NCBI GenBank assembly: GCA_026706025.1
Contig: JAPOZO010000093.1
Coordinates: 1 to 64,000, forward strand
DNA length: 64,000 bases
Reading direction: 5' to 3'
From: Candidatus Poribacteria bacterium
GTDB lineage: Bacteria > Poribacteria > WGA-4E > WGA-3G
The first letter of the stretch is position 1. Each line of letters begins with the position of its first letter. The notes beneath the pieces were generated by a model. It had not been told where the DNA came from, searched no databases, and saw only the letters and a program-made list of their open reading frames with translations. This document shows positions 24,260 to 33,408 of this stretch, piece after piece. The position numbers and the translations under genes are program-made.

Positions 24260-24389
24260 TTTTCAGAGGAATGGATGTCTCTTAAGATAATCCCAAAACC
24301 GGTAGTCCGTAACGAAGTGGCGGACGGATTTGAGAAACGCACGTTAAAGTTCAAATGTCCGTTGTTTCTCCGCAAGGTAAAATTAAAAT

Positions 24390-25211
24390 ATGAAACTTTC
24401 ACTTTCCGTACGCGTCGCGGAAACAGCATCCAAAAGAGACGCTACACATACTTTCACACAACTGACCGAACTCGCTGCCGGACTCGGCTACGAAGCGGTC
24501 TGCATGCGCGCCTCCCAAGTCGGTATCCATTCACCTTTAGAGCAGATTACCGCCGCGCGTAAACAGGCAGTATCACTGAATTTAAAAGTCTCAATGATCA
24601 CCGGCGATTTTCCGGTGCCACTCAACAACGAGCAAGGCCCCGATGGACTCCGTAGTATTACCCCTTACCTCGATTTAACGGAGCTGCTTGGCGCAGACCT
24701 CATCCGCATTGCGATGAAGGTTGAGGAAGACATCCATTGGGCACAACGCGCCTCCGACGAAGCTGCAGAGCGCGGTATCCGTCTCGCACATCAATCACAT
24801 ACGCAGAGCCTATTTGAAACAGTAGACGGATCGGTCGATGTCCTGAAACGCGTGGGCAGAAAGAATTTTGGGATCATCTACGAACCCGCCAACCTCGACC
24901 TCTGCGCACAAGATTACGGGGTCGAGACGCTCAAGCGGTTTTCGCCGTATCTTCTCAACGTCTATCTTCAGAACCATATTCGCCGACCAGACGGAAAGAC
25001 GCGACTTCTGACGTGGATTCAGGGAGAAGTTCCGCACGATCCGATCCGTCTACAAGACGAAGGTGGTATTGATTTTCCACGGGTATTTGAAGGTCTGGAA
25101 GCGATCGGTTACGACGGTTATGTAACGGTGCATCAGGCGTTTCGAGAGATTATGGAGCCAGAAGACGCAGCGGAACAGAGCTACACTTACCTAAAACCGT
25201 TTTGTCCGTAA
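24390..25211 (+). CDS. Sugar phosphate isomerase/epimerase-type TIM barrel
   Basis: 273 residues, AP-endonuclease-2 (PF01261) TIM-barrel type. Seen: alternating strands with GLGYEAVCMRASQVGIHSP, metal-ligand candidates in IRIAMKVEED, LAHQSHTQS, GIIYEPANLDL, YLQNHI and GYDGYVTVHQAF. These barrels isomerise or epimerise sugars and inositols, or act as dehydratases. The following sulfatase and the abundance of such barrels in this lineage suggest carbohydrate breakdown. Weak AAGG ribosome site. Substrate unknown. Confidence 0.83.
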   Translation: MKLSLSVRVAETASKRDATHTFTQLTELAAGLGYEAVCMRASQVGIHSPLEQITAARKQAVSLNLKVSMITGDFPVPLNNEQGPDGLRSITPYLDLTELLGADLIRIAMKVEEDIHWAQRASDEAAERGIRLAHQSHTQSLFETVDGSVDVLKRVGRKNFGIIYEPANLDLCAQDYGVETLKRFSPYLLNVYLQNHIRRPDGKTRLLTWIQGEVPHDPIRLQDEGGIDFPRVFEGLEAIGYDGYVTVHQAFREIMEPEDAAEQSYTYLKPFCP

Positions 25212-25349
25212 TCTATAATTCGCTACCTTCATTCAAAATAGAACGAACTTTACCATAGATAATTTGCCAACCCTATTCGGTGCGATGAATTCCGTCTTCA
25301 AATCAATACAAGATAGTAAAAGCTGTTAATGTCAAGAGCAGAAACATCT

Positions 25350-26864
25350 ATGAATACACAACGTCCGAATATACTCATTATCACAACTGATCAGCAGCGG
25401 ACAGATAGCCTGAGCTGCTACGGGTCAACGTTCACGGATACGCCGCATCTGGATAAGTTCGCGTCTGAAGGGGTCTGTTTCGAGCGTGCGTATTGTGCGA
25501 ACCCGGTATGTACGCCTGCTCGCGCCTCAATCTTTTCTGGACGGTATGTGAGCCGCCATGGTGCGTGGAATGTCGGTATGAACGTCCCTGAAGATGAGCC
25601 GATGCTCTCGCACCGACTGGGTGAGGTTGGGTATCGCACGCACTATATCGGCAAGGCACACTTCCAACCGTTCGGTGCCTCCGCAGAGCAGTCCATCGAA
25701 ACGCGTAACGATACGACACGCTACCCCGATTTCCGAGGTCCCTATTACGGATTTGAAACCGTCGAATTAGCACTTGGACACGCGACTTACGGCATCGCTG
25801 GACATTATGGCGAATGGGTACGTTCGCAGGTCTCTGAAGAGGCGTTCGAGCGTTACAGTAAAGCGACACGTCTCAGTGAGAGGGGTTTCGGTGGCGAGGC
25901 TTACGACTGGGATATACCGCTGAAATATCACAATAGTGTCTGGACGGCGGATCGGACGGTAGATTTCTTGTCGAACCACGATGCGACACAACCGTTTCTG
26001 CTGGCAGTCGGTTTCCAAGACCCGCACCACCCGCACTGCGTCCCGACTGAATTTGCGGCGCGTGTCGATCCTGCACAGGTCCCGCTTCCCGATTTTGTTG
26101 AAGGCGAATTAGACGATAAACCGCCGCATTTTTTGGAGGCGCGATGCGGTGAACTTGAAAAGTCAGAGATACGCGGAAGGTTTGCCATTGCAGGACAGGG
26201 TGGCGGTGCTGACTATCGTAAAGTCTCGGAAGAAGATGCACGACTCGGTAGGGCATATTACTACAATATGGTGAAGATTATTGACCAGCAGATGCATCGG
26301 ATTCTGGAGTGTCTGGATACCTCTGGACTGGCAGAAAACACGTTAGTGCTCTTCACGACGGATCACGGTGAGTTACTCGGTGACCACGGTCTCTGGATGA
26401 AGGGACCGTTCCACTATGAGCAGCTTGTCCGTGTGCCGACGTTGATGCGGTTTCCTGCGGCTATCCCTGCTGGGCAACGCACACAGGCACTGTTCAGCCA
26501 CGTTGATATTGTACCGACGGTGTTGTCTGCGGTCGGTTTGCCGCTCCCATCAGATACAGATGGCGTAGATATGATGCCGATGCTTACCGGAGAGACAGCA
26601 TCTGTCCGAGATTCAGTGTTAGTTGAGTGTGTGGACGATCCACGCGGTTTGCGGCTTAAAACGATTGTAACCGATACACGGAAGTTGACATGGTATTGTG
26701 GGCACGCCTACGGCGAACTCTATGATCTGGAAAAGGATCCGGGTGAGCGGGAGAATTTGTGGAATAATGCTTCGTACGCCGACGACAAGGCATCGCTTAT
26801 GCGTACTATTCTTGAGACAATGGAGCCTTTGGAGAAACGGGTTGAGCGATTATCGTATGCTTAA
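25350..26864 (+). CDS. Type I sulfatase (formylglycine-dependent)
   Basis: About 504 residues from the ATG at 25350 (MNTQRPNILIITTDQQR, the classic start); an in-frame ATG at 25329 is possible and neither has a strong ribosome site. Sulfatase signature V-C-T-P-A-R-A-S at residues 53-60: the Cys (Cys54) is the one converted to formylglycine, followed by Arg58. Metal ligands Asp14 in TTDQQ and the FTTDHGELLGDHG block near residue 340 are present. No signal peptide is seen, so it may act in the cytosol or use another export route. It would cleave sulfate esters, likely from algal or sponge polysaccharide; substrate not predictable. Confidence 0.9.
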   Translation: MNTQRPNILIITTDQQRTDSLSCYGSTFTDTPHLDKFASEGVCFERAYCANPVCTPARASIFSGRYVSRHGAWNVGMNVPEDEPMLSHRLGEVGYRTHYIGKAHFQPFGASAEQSIETRNDTTRYPDFRGPYYGFETVELALGHATYGIAGHYGEWVRSQVSEEAFERYSKATRLSERGFGGEAYDWDIPLKYHNSVWTADRTVDFLSNHDATQPFLLAVGFQDPHHPHCVPTEFAARVDPAQVPLPDFVEGELDDKPPHFLEARCGELEKSEIRGRFAIAGQGGGADYRKVSEEDARLGRAYYYNMVKIIDQQMHRILECLDTSGLAENTLVLFTTDHGELLGDHGLWMKGPFHYEQLVRVPTLMRFPAAIPAGQRTQALFSHVDIVPTVLSAVGLPLPSDTDGVDMMPMLTGETASVRDSVLVECVDDPRGLRLKTIVTDTRKLTWYCGHAYGELYDLEKDPGERENLWNNASYADDKASLMRTILETMEPLEKRVERLSYA

Positions 26865-26967
26865 AACAGGGATGCTAATTATGTGGTGGACTTTCTACTA
26901 AACAAGGGATGTTTCTCAACGCCGTTCTCAGAACATCTCGCAAGTTGTTTCGGGCAAGGAGTATTCA

Positions 26968-27450
26968 ATGAAGTTTAGATTGCGTGAAAAGTTGAAATAT
27001 ATGTTTTTAGGTGGATCGCTGACCCTTGCTGGTTTTATGTTTGGTCACATGAACAGTGACACCACAGCACAATCTGGATATGAAACGATTGATAAACTGA
27101 CCGTTCAAGAGTTAATCGTGCGTAAGGATATAACGGTAATGCGTGAGGGTATGGCTCCTCAAGTTCTTATCTCTTCGGACAGAAATGGCGGGCGTGTGAT
27201 CACTTATGGACCAAAGGGTCCACAAGGGATGGGTGCCGCTTCTCTTTTGGTCAGGGAGGGTAACGGCGTTGTGACAACTCAGGGATCAAAAGGGAAAACT
27301 GGTGCTTCTCTCATGGTTAATGCGGGCGGCGGGGTGCTATCGCTTTTCGCGCCTGATGGCAAAGCTAAGATTGTCTTAGGTATAGCTGAGGGTGAGGGTG
27401 TTGCTTACTTAGTCAATAAACTTGATGAAGCGCGTGTATTGAAACCTTAG
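26968..27450 (+). CDS. Membrane-anchored beta-repeat protein, unknown
   Basis: 160 residues, not recognised. One N-terminal hydrophobic segment (about 12-26, FLGGSLTLAGFMFGHM) then a soluble domain of short repeats alternating hydrophobic strands and Gly turns: KLTVQELIVRKDITVM, APQVLISSDRNGGRVITYG, AASLLVREGNGVVTT, ASLMVNAGGGVLSLFAPDG, KAKIVLGIAEGEGVAYLV. The pattern suggests a small parallel beta-helix outside the inner membrane. CAAGGAG ribosome site. It stands alone between the sulfatase and the GT2 gene. Confidence 0.7.
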   Translation: MKFRLREKLKYMFLGGSLTLAGFMFGHMNSDTTAQSGYETIDKLTVQELIVRKDITVMREGMAPQVLISSDRNGGRVITYGPKGPQGMGAASLLVREGNGVVTTQGSKGKTGASLMVNAGGGVLSLFAPDGKAKIVLGIAEGEGVAYLVNKLDEARVLKP

Positions 27451-27640
27451 TTACAACGTGTGAACACAACGATTGAAGATACCGCAGAACCAAATGGTGC
27501 TGGATTGTTCTGTTTTTATGCTTGCTTTTAAGAAAAAGATTCGGTATCATTTAGGTAGAAGAAATTAAGTGTGTTCAACCTCGCTTTGACGCTATCATAT
27601 CCTACGTTAAAGAAGTGGGACAAACATTGGGGACATCCAG

Positions 27641-28414
27641 ATGGAGCCTACGCTATCCATTGTGATTCCGATTTACAACGAGGTCGCAAGCCTAATAAAA
27701 CTTTTGCAACAGGTTGTCAGTGTTGAAATCGGTATGAAAAAAGAATTGATTCTTGTTGACGATTTTTCAACAGATGGCACGCGCGATATTTTAGCGGAAA
27801 TCGAAAGTATTGAAGATATTCCAAACGAAATATCCAGTTACCTCGAAATAACCGAGATGCCGATAGACGTAGATGCGGGAAACATAGACGAGCTATCGAT
27901 AAAGGTCTTTTATCACGATGTGAATAAAGGGAAAGGTGCAACACTCCGCACGGGTTTCCAACATATTACAGGCGAGATTACGCTCATTCAGGATGCCGAT
28001 CTGGAATATGACCCGCAAGACTATCCGAAATTGCTGAAGCCTATCTTAGATGACGAAGCCGATGTCGTATACGGGTCTCGGTTTATGAAGGGTAAGCAGT
28101 CAGGGTTATTACGGAGTTATCTCGCGAATCAATTTCTCACAACCCTCGCAAACATCGTCAACGGTACAAAACTGACTGACATGGAAACTTGCTACAAGGT
28201 CATACGGACATCGATTCTAAAAAACATTTCGCTCTACTCGGACAGGTTCGGTTTTGAACCGGAAATCACAGCGAAACTCGCCAAGCGGAAGTGTAAAATC
28301 GTTGAAGTCCCTATCTCCTATCACGGGAGAGACTATCACGAAGGGAAAACCGTTAGTTGGAAAGACGGCGTTGCCGCAATTTTCCACATTCTCCGCTTCC
28401 GGTTCTTTTCGTAG
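27641..28414 (+). CDS. GT2-family glycosyltransferase (polyprenyl-phosphate hexose synthase-like)
   Basis: 257 residues. GT-A motifs: LSIVIPIYNE (5-14) opening, DDFSTDGT (about 41-48), the metal-binding DAD in IQDADLEYDPQDYPKL, and YGSRFM, with LTDMETCYKVIRTSIL and RFGFEPEITAKLAK later. These match dolichyl/undecaprenyl-phosphate mannose or glucose synthases, membrane-associated enzymes that charge a lipid carrier for glycan or glycoprotein building. Spacer of 24 bases to recQ on the same strand. The first 20 residues have no membrane segment, fitting the soluble subclass. Confidence 0.87.
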   Translation: MEPTLSIVIPIYNEVASLIKLLQQVVSVEIGMKKELILVDDFSTDGTRDILAEIESIEDIPNEISSYLEITEMPIDVDAGNIDELSIKVFYHDVNKGKGATLRTGFQHITGEITLIQDADLEYDPQDYPKLLKPILDDEADVVYGSRFMKGKQSGLLRSYLANQFLTTLANIVNGTKLTDMETCYKVIRTSILKNISLYSDRFGFEPEITAKLAKRKCKIVEVPISYHGRDYHEGKTVSWKDGVAAIFHILRFRFFS

Positions 28415-28438
28415 CGGATAAGCGTACACCGTAAAAAT

Positions 28439-30250
28439 ATGCCAAATTTGCAGGATTTGCTTAAAAAGGTAGATGCCATTCTGGAGTCGGTTGATGTACC
28501 AGAACCGGTGCAAAATTCTGAACCACCGACGGATCCGCTTCTGGAATCACTCAATACGCACTTCGGTTACACATTCTTCCGTAAGGGTCAACGGGAGATT
28601 GTTGAGGCGATTTTAGATGGCGAAAACGTGTTCGCTGTATTCCCGACAGGACATGGAAAATCGTTGTGTTATCAACTCCCTGCCTTGATGCTCGATAGCA
28701 TCACAGTTGTCATCTCCCCGCTCATCTCATTGATGAAGGACCAAGTTGATGCTTTACGCGAACAAGGCATCAATGCTGTTTCCGTCATAAACAGCACACA
28801 GACATGGGAAGAATACCAGAATGAATTGGCACGTCTGCGGCGAAACGAGATAAAATTACTCTATGTCTCCCCAGAACGCCTGCGAAGCCGACGGTTTTTG
28901 GACATTCTAAATGCGTTCCCTATTTCACTATTCGTTATAGATGAAGCACACTGTATCTCGCAATGGGGGCGCGATTTCCGTCCCGCCTATCTATCACTCA
29001 GAGATACGATTGATGTCCTTCAGCCGCGCGTTATCTCACTTTTCACAGCAACAGCACCACCAGAGATCCAAAAAGACATACTCAGTGTGCTAAATATACC
29101 GACCCCTCGTATCCTCATCCAAGGGATTGAACGGCCCAACTTGAAACTGAGGGTCCAACACAATGAGGATAACAAGGAAAAATATCAACAACTCGAAACA
29201 TTTCTTAGAGAGCAAGAAGCAGCGAACTCTGGAGCCCCGCGCGCCTTACCGAAAAATGGGATTATTTATGCCGGACGGCGGCGCGACACTGAAGAGATCG
29301 CAGATTTTCTCCAAAGGCGTGGGTTTCGAGCAGATTTCTATCATGCTGGACTTGAACCGCCCGAACGTACACGTGTGCAAGAAGCCTTTTTCGATAACAG
29401 CGAGAACGGATTAGACATTGTCGCTGCCACAAACGCCTTTGGCATGGGGATCGACAAACCGGACATCCGATATATCGTGCATTGGACACTCACTGGCACG
29501 CTTGAAGAATACTGCCAAGAAATTGGCAGGGCAGGCAGAGACGAAAAGGATGCCCACTGTGTCCTGCTTTTCTGCCACGAGGACCGCGGGCTGCACGAAT
29601 GGTTTATCAGAGAAAGCGCGCCGGATAAACAATTCTTGCTAAAACTCTTAAAGGTCGTTGAAAATTTCAAGGGCAGCGGTACCTACCGCACAATCTCCAG
29701 CGAGGAATTAGAGTGGATGAGCAGCGGCAATGCGACAAAGATTCTTGTCAGCCTCAGTTATCTCGAAAAACTTGGATTTTTGAAACGGTGGTATAACGTT
29801 CCGTCTCAACTCTCAGTGAGATTCCGCGGACTCTGGACCGAAGAAACAGAGCCAGCAGATGCCGCGCAGCTGGAACTTCTCCGTCAATTGCGAAGCGGGG
29901 TAAAAACGATTCTGGAACTCTGCGAAGCTACTGGGCAAAATCCGAAGATGATCATGGAGGCCCTCGCTGAGCTGCAAAGCGACGGTTACATTCAGTATTG
30001 GGGGCAGGAAGACTTACTACTTATTGAACTGCTTGAAGACAGTCAAATGCTCAGTACGTTGACAGATGAGCAGATTGAAGTCGGCGATTATGTCCGTCGA
30101 AAACAGAGCCAGATTGATCAGATGATTGTTTATGCATTAGAGACGACTTGCCGGATGCGCGTGATTCGAGACTATTTCGGCGAATCTATTGATGAAGGTT
30201 ACCAATGCGGCACGTGTGATTTGTGTCAAACGCAAACCATCAGCCATTAG
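28439..30250 (+). CDS. recQ: RecQ-type ATP-dependent DNA helicase
   Basis: 603 residues. SF2 motifs in order: Q-motif region FRKGQREIVEAIL, Walker A TGHGKS (70-75), ISPLISLMKDQV, DEAH (168-171) with HCISQWGRDFRP (aromatic-rich loop), SLFTATA, IIYAGRR, GMGIDKPDIRYIVHW and QEIGRAGRD. The C-terminal RQC zinc cysteines are Cys571, Cys590, Cys593 and Cys596. HRDC is absent, which is common. It unwinds DNA 3' to 5' in recombination repair. The last codons and stop lie in a CCATCAGCC repeat (30236-30265), so the QTISH tail may be repeat-derived. It converges with the MacB-like gene 18 bases away. Confidence 0.92.
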   Translation: MPNLQDLLKKVDAILESVDVPEPVQNSEPPTDPLLESLNTHFGYTFFRKGQREIVEAILDGENVFAVFPTGHGKSLCYQLPALMLDSITVVISPLISLMKDQVDALREQGINAVSVINSTQTWEEYQNELARLRRNEIKLLYVSPERLRSRRFLDILNAFPISLFVIDEAHCISQWGRDFRPAYLSLRDTIDVLQPRVISLFTATAPPEIQKDILSVLNIPTPRILIQGIERPNLKLRVQHNEDNKEKYQQLETFLREQEAANSGAPRALPKNGIIYAGRRRDTEEIADFLQRRGFRADFYHAGLEPPERTRVQEAFFDNSENGLDIVAATNAFGMGIDKPDIRYIVHWTLTGTLEEYCQEIGRAGRDEKDAHCVLLFCHEDRGLHEWFIRESAPDKQFLLKLLKVVENFKGSGTYRTISSEELEWMSSGNATKILVSLSYLEKLGFLKRWYNVPSQLSVRFRGLWTEETEPADAAQLELLRQLRSGVKTILELCEATGQNPKMIMEALAELQSDGYIQYWGQEDLLLIELLEDSQMLSTLTDEQIEVGDYVRRKQSQIDQMIVYALETTCRMRVIRDYFGESIDEGYQCGTCDLCQTQTISH

Positions 30251-30268
30251 CCATCAGCCTTCGGTCAT

Positions 30269-31534
30269 TTAATTTTCGGTGCGGAGTGCCTCAATTGGCG
30301 AAAGTCGCGCCGCCCGCATGGCAGGATAGACACCAAAACTAATACCCATAATGAGAGAAAAAACCACAGCAGTTAGTATCCACGGCAGAGAGAGTACCAC
30401 GGGCCACTCTGGTACAATCGGTACGATGCGCACCGCAAGCCGTGCCATCCCGTGCCCAGCCACCCAACCGCCTGCGACACCGAGTACACCGCCACAGAAA
30501 CAGAGGCATATCGATTCCGTTAAGAATTGATAGAAGATGTGAATCCGTTTCGCGCCTACGGATTTTCGCAAGCCTATCTCCCGTGTCTTCTCCCCCACAG
30601 AGACAAGGCATATATTCATGATACCGATGCCGCTGACAAACAGCGAGAAACCTGCAATGCTTCCCAAAGAGATTTTTATCATCTTTTCGATGCGTTCAAG
30701 TCTCCTGGCAGACCGTTTAGGGACCCAATATCCGATAAAATCGTCCTTCCCGCGATGCCTTTTTCGCAGAACATCCTTAACGGAATCAAGGATCTCGTAA
30801 GCATCAGCATCTTTTTGAAAAAAGATAATGAGATCTTCAATATAGCGAGTGCCTGACATCCGTTGTTGATGCGTCGTCAACGGGATACAAACAGTCTCAT
30901 CTAAAGAGTACCAAGTGTTGATACTACTGCCTTTCGTTTTCATGACCCCGACAACCCGTACTCTTACTGGCGGTTGCCGCCAATAATACCGAATTTTTAC
31001 CTCTTGCCCAAGTGCGGAGGCTTCTCCAAAGAGTTCAGTGGCAGTGTCCGCCCCCAGGACGCAAACTTGCTTGGCATCTTCAACATCGCTTTCGGAGAGG
31101 AATCTGCCAGCCCGAACTTCCCAATGGAGACCCCGAGCGTAGTCTGGTGTGACACCTTCGAGTGTATGACGCACTTGGCTACCATCTGCACTGGTAACCA
31201 GAGGCCTGTACCCTTCATTTTTAGGTAAGACAAACTGCACCTTGGGGCATTCGGCTTCAATAGCATGAACATCCTCAAGGGTGTATCGTTCGGTTGTGCG
31301 GCGGAAAAACCGTCGATTTTTCCAAATATAAGAGCGCGTCCAGAGTCGGAGTTGGTTGGCACCGCCGAGTTTCTCAATGTCTTGGGCAATCATAAGTTTT
31401 GCCCCGTCACCGATTGCCATCATGCAAAGCACACTGGCAATCCCGATGAAGATACCGAGAATGGACAACCCAGCGCGAAGCCTATTTTGAGCAAGGTGCG
31501 CAATACCTGCAGCAATAGCATCTCGTATTTTCAT
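30269..31534 (-). CDS. MacB/FtsX-type ABC transporter permease
   Basis: 421 codons with the ATG at 31534; an upstream GTG at 31582 is possible but adds an unlike-family leader. Residues 1-40 (IRDAIAAGIAHLAQNRLRAGLSILGIFIGIASVLCMMAIG) are the MacB_PCD N-terminal membrane region, followed by a periplasmic domain (about 50-280) and three C-terminal FtsX helices ending in FGVYPAMRAARLSPIEALRTEN. Such permeases pump lipoproteins, peptides or antibiotics with a MacB-type ATPase. No ATPase gene is adjacent in the window, so the partner lies elsewhere. Minus strand, monocistronic here. Confidence 0.86.
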   Translation of the reverse strand: MKIRDAIAAGIAHLAQNRLRAGLSILGIFIGIASVLCMMAIGDGAKLMIAQDIEKLGGANQLRLWTRSYIWKNRRFFRRTTERYTLEDVHAIEAECPKVQFVLPKNEGYRPLVTSADGSQVRHTLEGVTPDYARGLHWEVRAGRFLSESDVEDAKQVCVLGADTATELFGEASALGQEVKIRYYWRQPPVRVRVVGVMKTKGSSINTWYSLDETVCIPLTTHQQRMSGTRYIEDLIIFFQKDADAYEILDSVKDVLRKRHRGKDDFIGYWVPKRSARRLERIEKMIKISLGSIAGFSLFVSGIGIMNICLVSVGEKTREIGLRKSVGAKRIHIFYQFLTESICLCFCGGVLGVAGGWVAGHGMARLAVRIVPIVPEWPVVLSLPWILTAVVFSLIMGISFGVYPAMRAARLSPIEALRTEN

Positions 31535-31954
31535 GTTGTAAAGGTAATATACTCCGTATCGTTCCTCGGTCAAGCCGAGCACTTAGCGTCCGCTGAAATT
31601 GACGTTTATACTTGAGTCTTATAGGCTCCAACTTCCTATCATTAGTGACACAATTTCGACGCGGAAAGGGTGCATAACCTTTAAGTTGACCTCATGTTAG
31701 GATAGGTTTCGGTCACAAGCAGCCAAAAGGTTGCGTAAAACAGCGTCAGGTTAATTGCGAGAATAGTCGGTTTGTAGAAACTTCCACTTATACGTACATT
31801 TGGATGCACTCTTGGTGGGACAGCATTAGATTTTAACTGTTATAAAGAGGATGATTTCGGGCTAAAGGGTTTAAAAAAGGAAAATAAGACTGTTACAAAT
31901 CAGATAACTGTTAGATTTCTGACGGATGCGGCGTAGAAGAGATAAAGAAACATT
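31535..31954. other. Intergenic region between minus-strand genes
   Basis: 420 bases, AT-rich near the larC end, with no gene, repeat or clear terminator that I can see. Confidence 0.4.
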
Positions 31955-33277
31955 TTAGACTTCAGAACGATTTACAGTGTCAACAGAACTGAGGTTACTG
32001 AGTGCTTCTGTATAGACTTGTCGGAGTGGGACGTTGTTTTGTTCGGCGAGACGTTTGCAGTCCTCATATTCAGGGATGGTCTTGATAAGCGTGCCGTTGA
32101 AGTATCCGCGTTTTGCTTGGATTGTGCCCCATTGTGTTTCGACTTGGACAAAATCACGACGGAGTTTGATCCGGTCAGCAGAAGAGAGCCTCACGCCAAA
32201 AGTGGTGGTTTCGGTGAGGAGGCGTTCAATGAGTTTGTCCCGATGCACAGTCGGACAAAGCACAGTAATTTGTGTTGCGGGTCTGCCCTTTTTCATCAAG
32301 GTCGGCGTGAGAAAAACGTCGAGTGCTCCGTGTTCAAAGAGTTGGGTCGTAACATAGCCGGTAATCTCCGGTGACATATCGTCTACATTGGTTTCAATAA
32401 TATCAACACTATCAGTTTCAGTGTGATGGTGGTTCGTCTTTGAACTGATGTCGGACGTTTTTTCACCGAGACAGAGGCGGAGAAGGTTGGGACGTTGTTC
32501 GAGATCGCGAGTACCGGCACCGTATCCGACGCGGTTGAGCCGCATCTGTGGCATGACTCCGAATTCTTGCGATAGTGTCGTAATGAGTGCCGCGCCGGTT
32601 GGGGTTACCAATTCTTTCGGAATGTCGGTTTGATGGATCGGCACACCTTGTAGGAGTTCCATGGTGCCGGGGACAGGAACAGGCATGAGTCCGTGGGCAC
32701 ATCGGACAAAACCTCTGCCCAGAGAGAGCGGAGAGGCGTAAACAGCATCAACATCCAAGTGTGTAAGACCAATGACTGACCCGACGATGTCTACGATCGA
32801 ATCAATCCCGCTGACTTCATGGAGATGCACTTTATCTTTCGTTGTATTGTGAACCTTTGCTTCTGCTTCAGCGAGTCGGTCAAAGACGCGTTTTGCGGTA
32901 TCGCGAACCTCTGCCTCTAAATCGCTATCGTCAAGCAGCTGGAAAATATCGGAGAGGTGGCGGCTGGGTCCATGCTCATGATGATGGGAATGTTCATGCG
33001 TATGCGTATGGGAGTGTTCGTGCGTATGGGTATCGGAATGCTCGTGCGCCGATTCTTCGTGTGAAGGTGTGTGTGCTGGGTGTACCTCTACAATCGCTCG
33101 CGTGCCGGTGATACCGTGTTTTACGGATTTTTCAAAGTGCAGGCTGAATTCAGCCTCAAGTTTAAGGGGCGCCAAGCCATCCGTAAGTATTTCGGGTGGC
33201 ACCCCGGCATCAACCAATGCCCCGAGTGTCATGTCGCCACTGATACCTGAAAAGCAGTCAAAATACGCGATTTTCAC
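31955..33277 (-). CDS. larC: LarC-type nickel-pincer cofactor nickel insertase (DUF111)
   Basis: Start set at the GTG at 33277, which has AAAGAGGT about 10 bases ahead; a longer frame to 33313 has none. 440 residues: the first stretch KIAYFDCFSGISGDMTLGALVDAG is the LarC signature. A His/Glu-rich segment (about 70-105, HEH and HTH repeats) suits nickel binding. The core VHLHEVSGIDSIVDIVG and the C-terminal DMSPEITGYVTTQLFEHGALDVFLTP segment are typical. LarC inserts Ni into the pyridinium-bisthiocarboxylate cofactor of LarA-type racemases. Its partner LarA-like gene is 9 kb away at 22082. Confidence 0.93.
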   Translation of the reverse strand: MKIAYFDCFSGISGDMTLGALVDAGVPPEILTDGLAPLKLEAEFSLHFEKSVKHGITGTRAIVEVHPAHTPSHEESAHEHSDTHTHEHSHTHTHEHSHHHEHGPSRHLSDIFQLLDDSDLEAEVRDTAKRVFDRLAEAEAKVHNTTKDKVHLHEVSGIDSIVDIVGSVIGLTHLDVDAVYASPLSLGRGFVRCAHGLMPVPVPGTMELLQGVPIHQTDIPKELVTPTGAALITTLSQEFGVMPQMRLNRVGYGAGTRDLEQRPNLLRLCLGEKTSDISSKTNHHHTETDSVDIIETNVDDMSPEITGYVTTQLFEHGALDVFLTPTLMKKGRPATQITVLCPTVHRDKLIERLLTETTTFGVRLSSADRIKLRRDFVQVETQWGTIQAKRGYFNGTLIKTIPEYEDCKRLAEQNNVPLRQVYTEALSNLSSVDTVNRSEV

Positions 33278-33366
33278 CGTAGTTATACCTCTTTTGGACC
33301 TTTGGTGTCGCATAGGGACAGCATACGGCGTGTGCCTACGACTATGCCAAGATCAAATTAAGAGTT

Positions 33367-33393
33367 GACGGTCACCTCGTTGAGATGACCGTC
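33367..33393 (-). terminator. Hairpin after the sigma-factor gene
   Basis: GACGGTCA and its complement TGACCGTC form an 8-bp stem extended by CTC/GAG around a GTT loop, 16 bases beyond the sigma-factor stop on the minus strand. The following T run is weak (AACTCTTAATTT), so it is a candidate only. Confidence 0.5.
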
Positions 33394-33408
33394 GCTGCGC
33401 TCACGATT

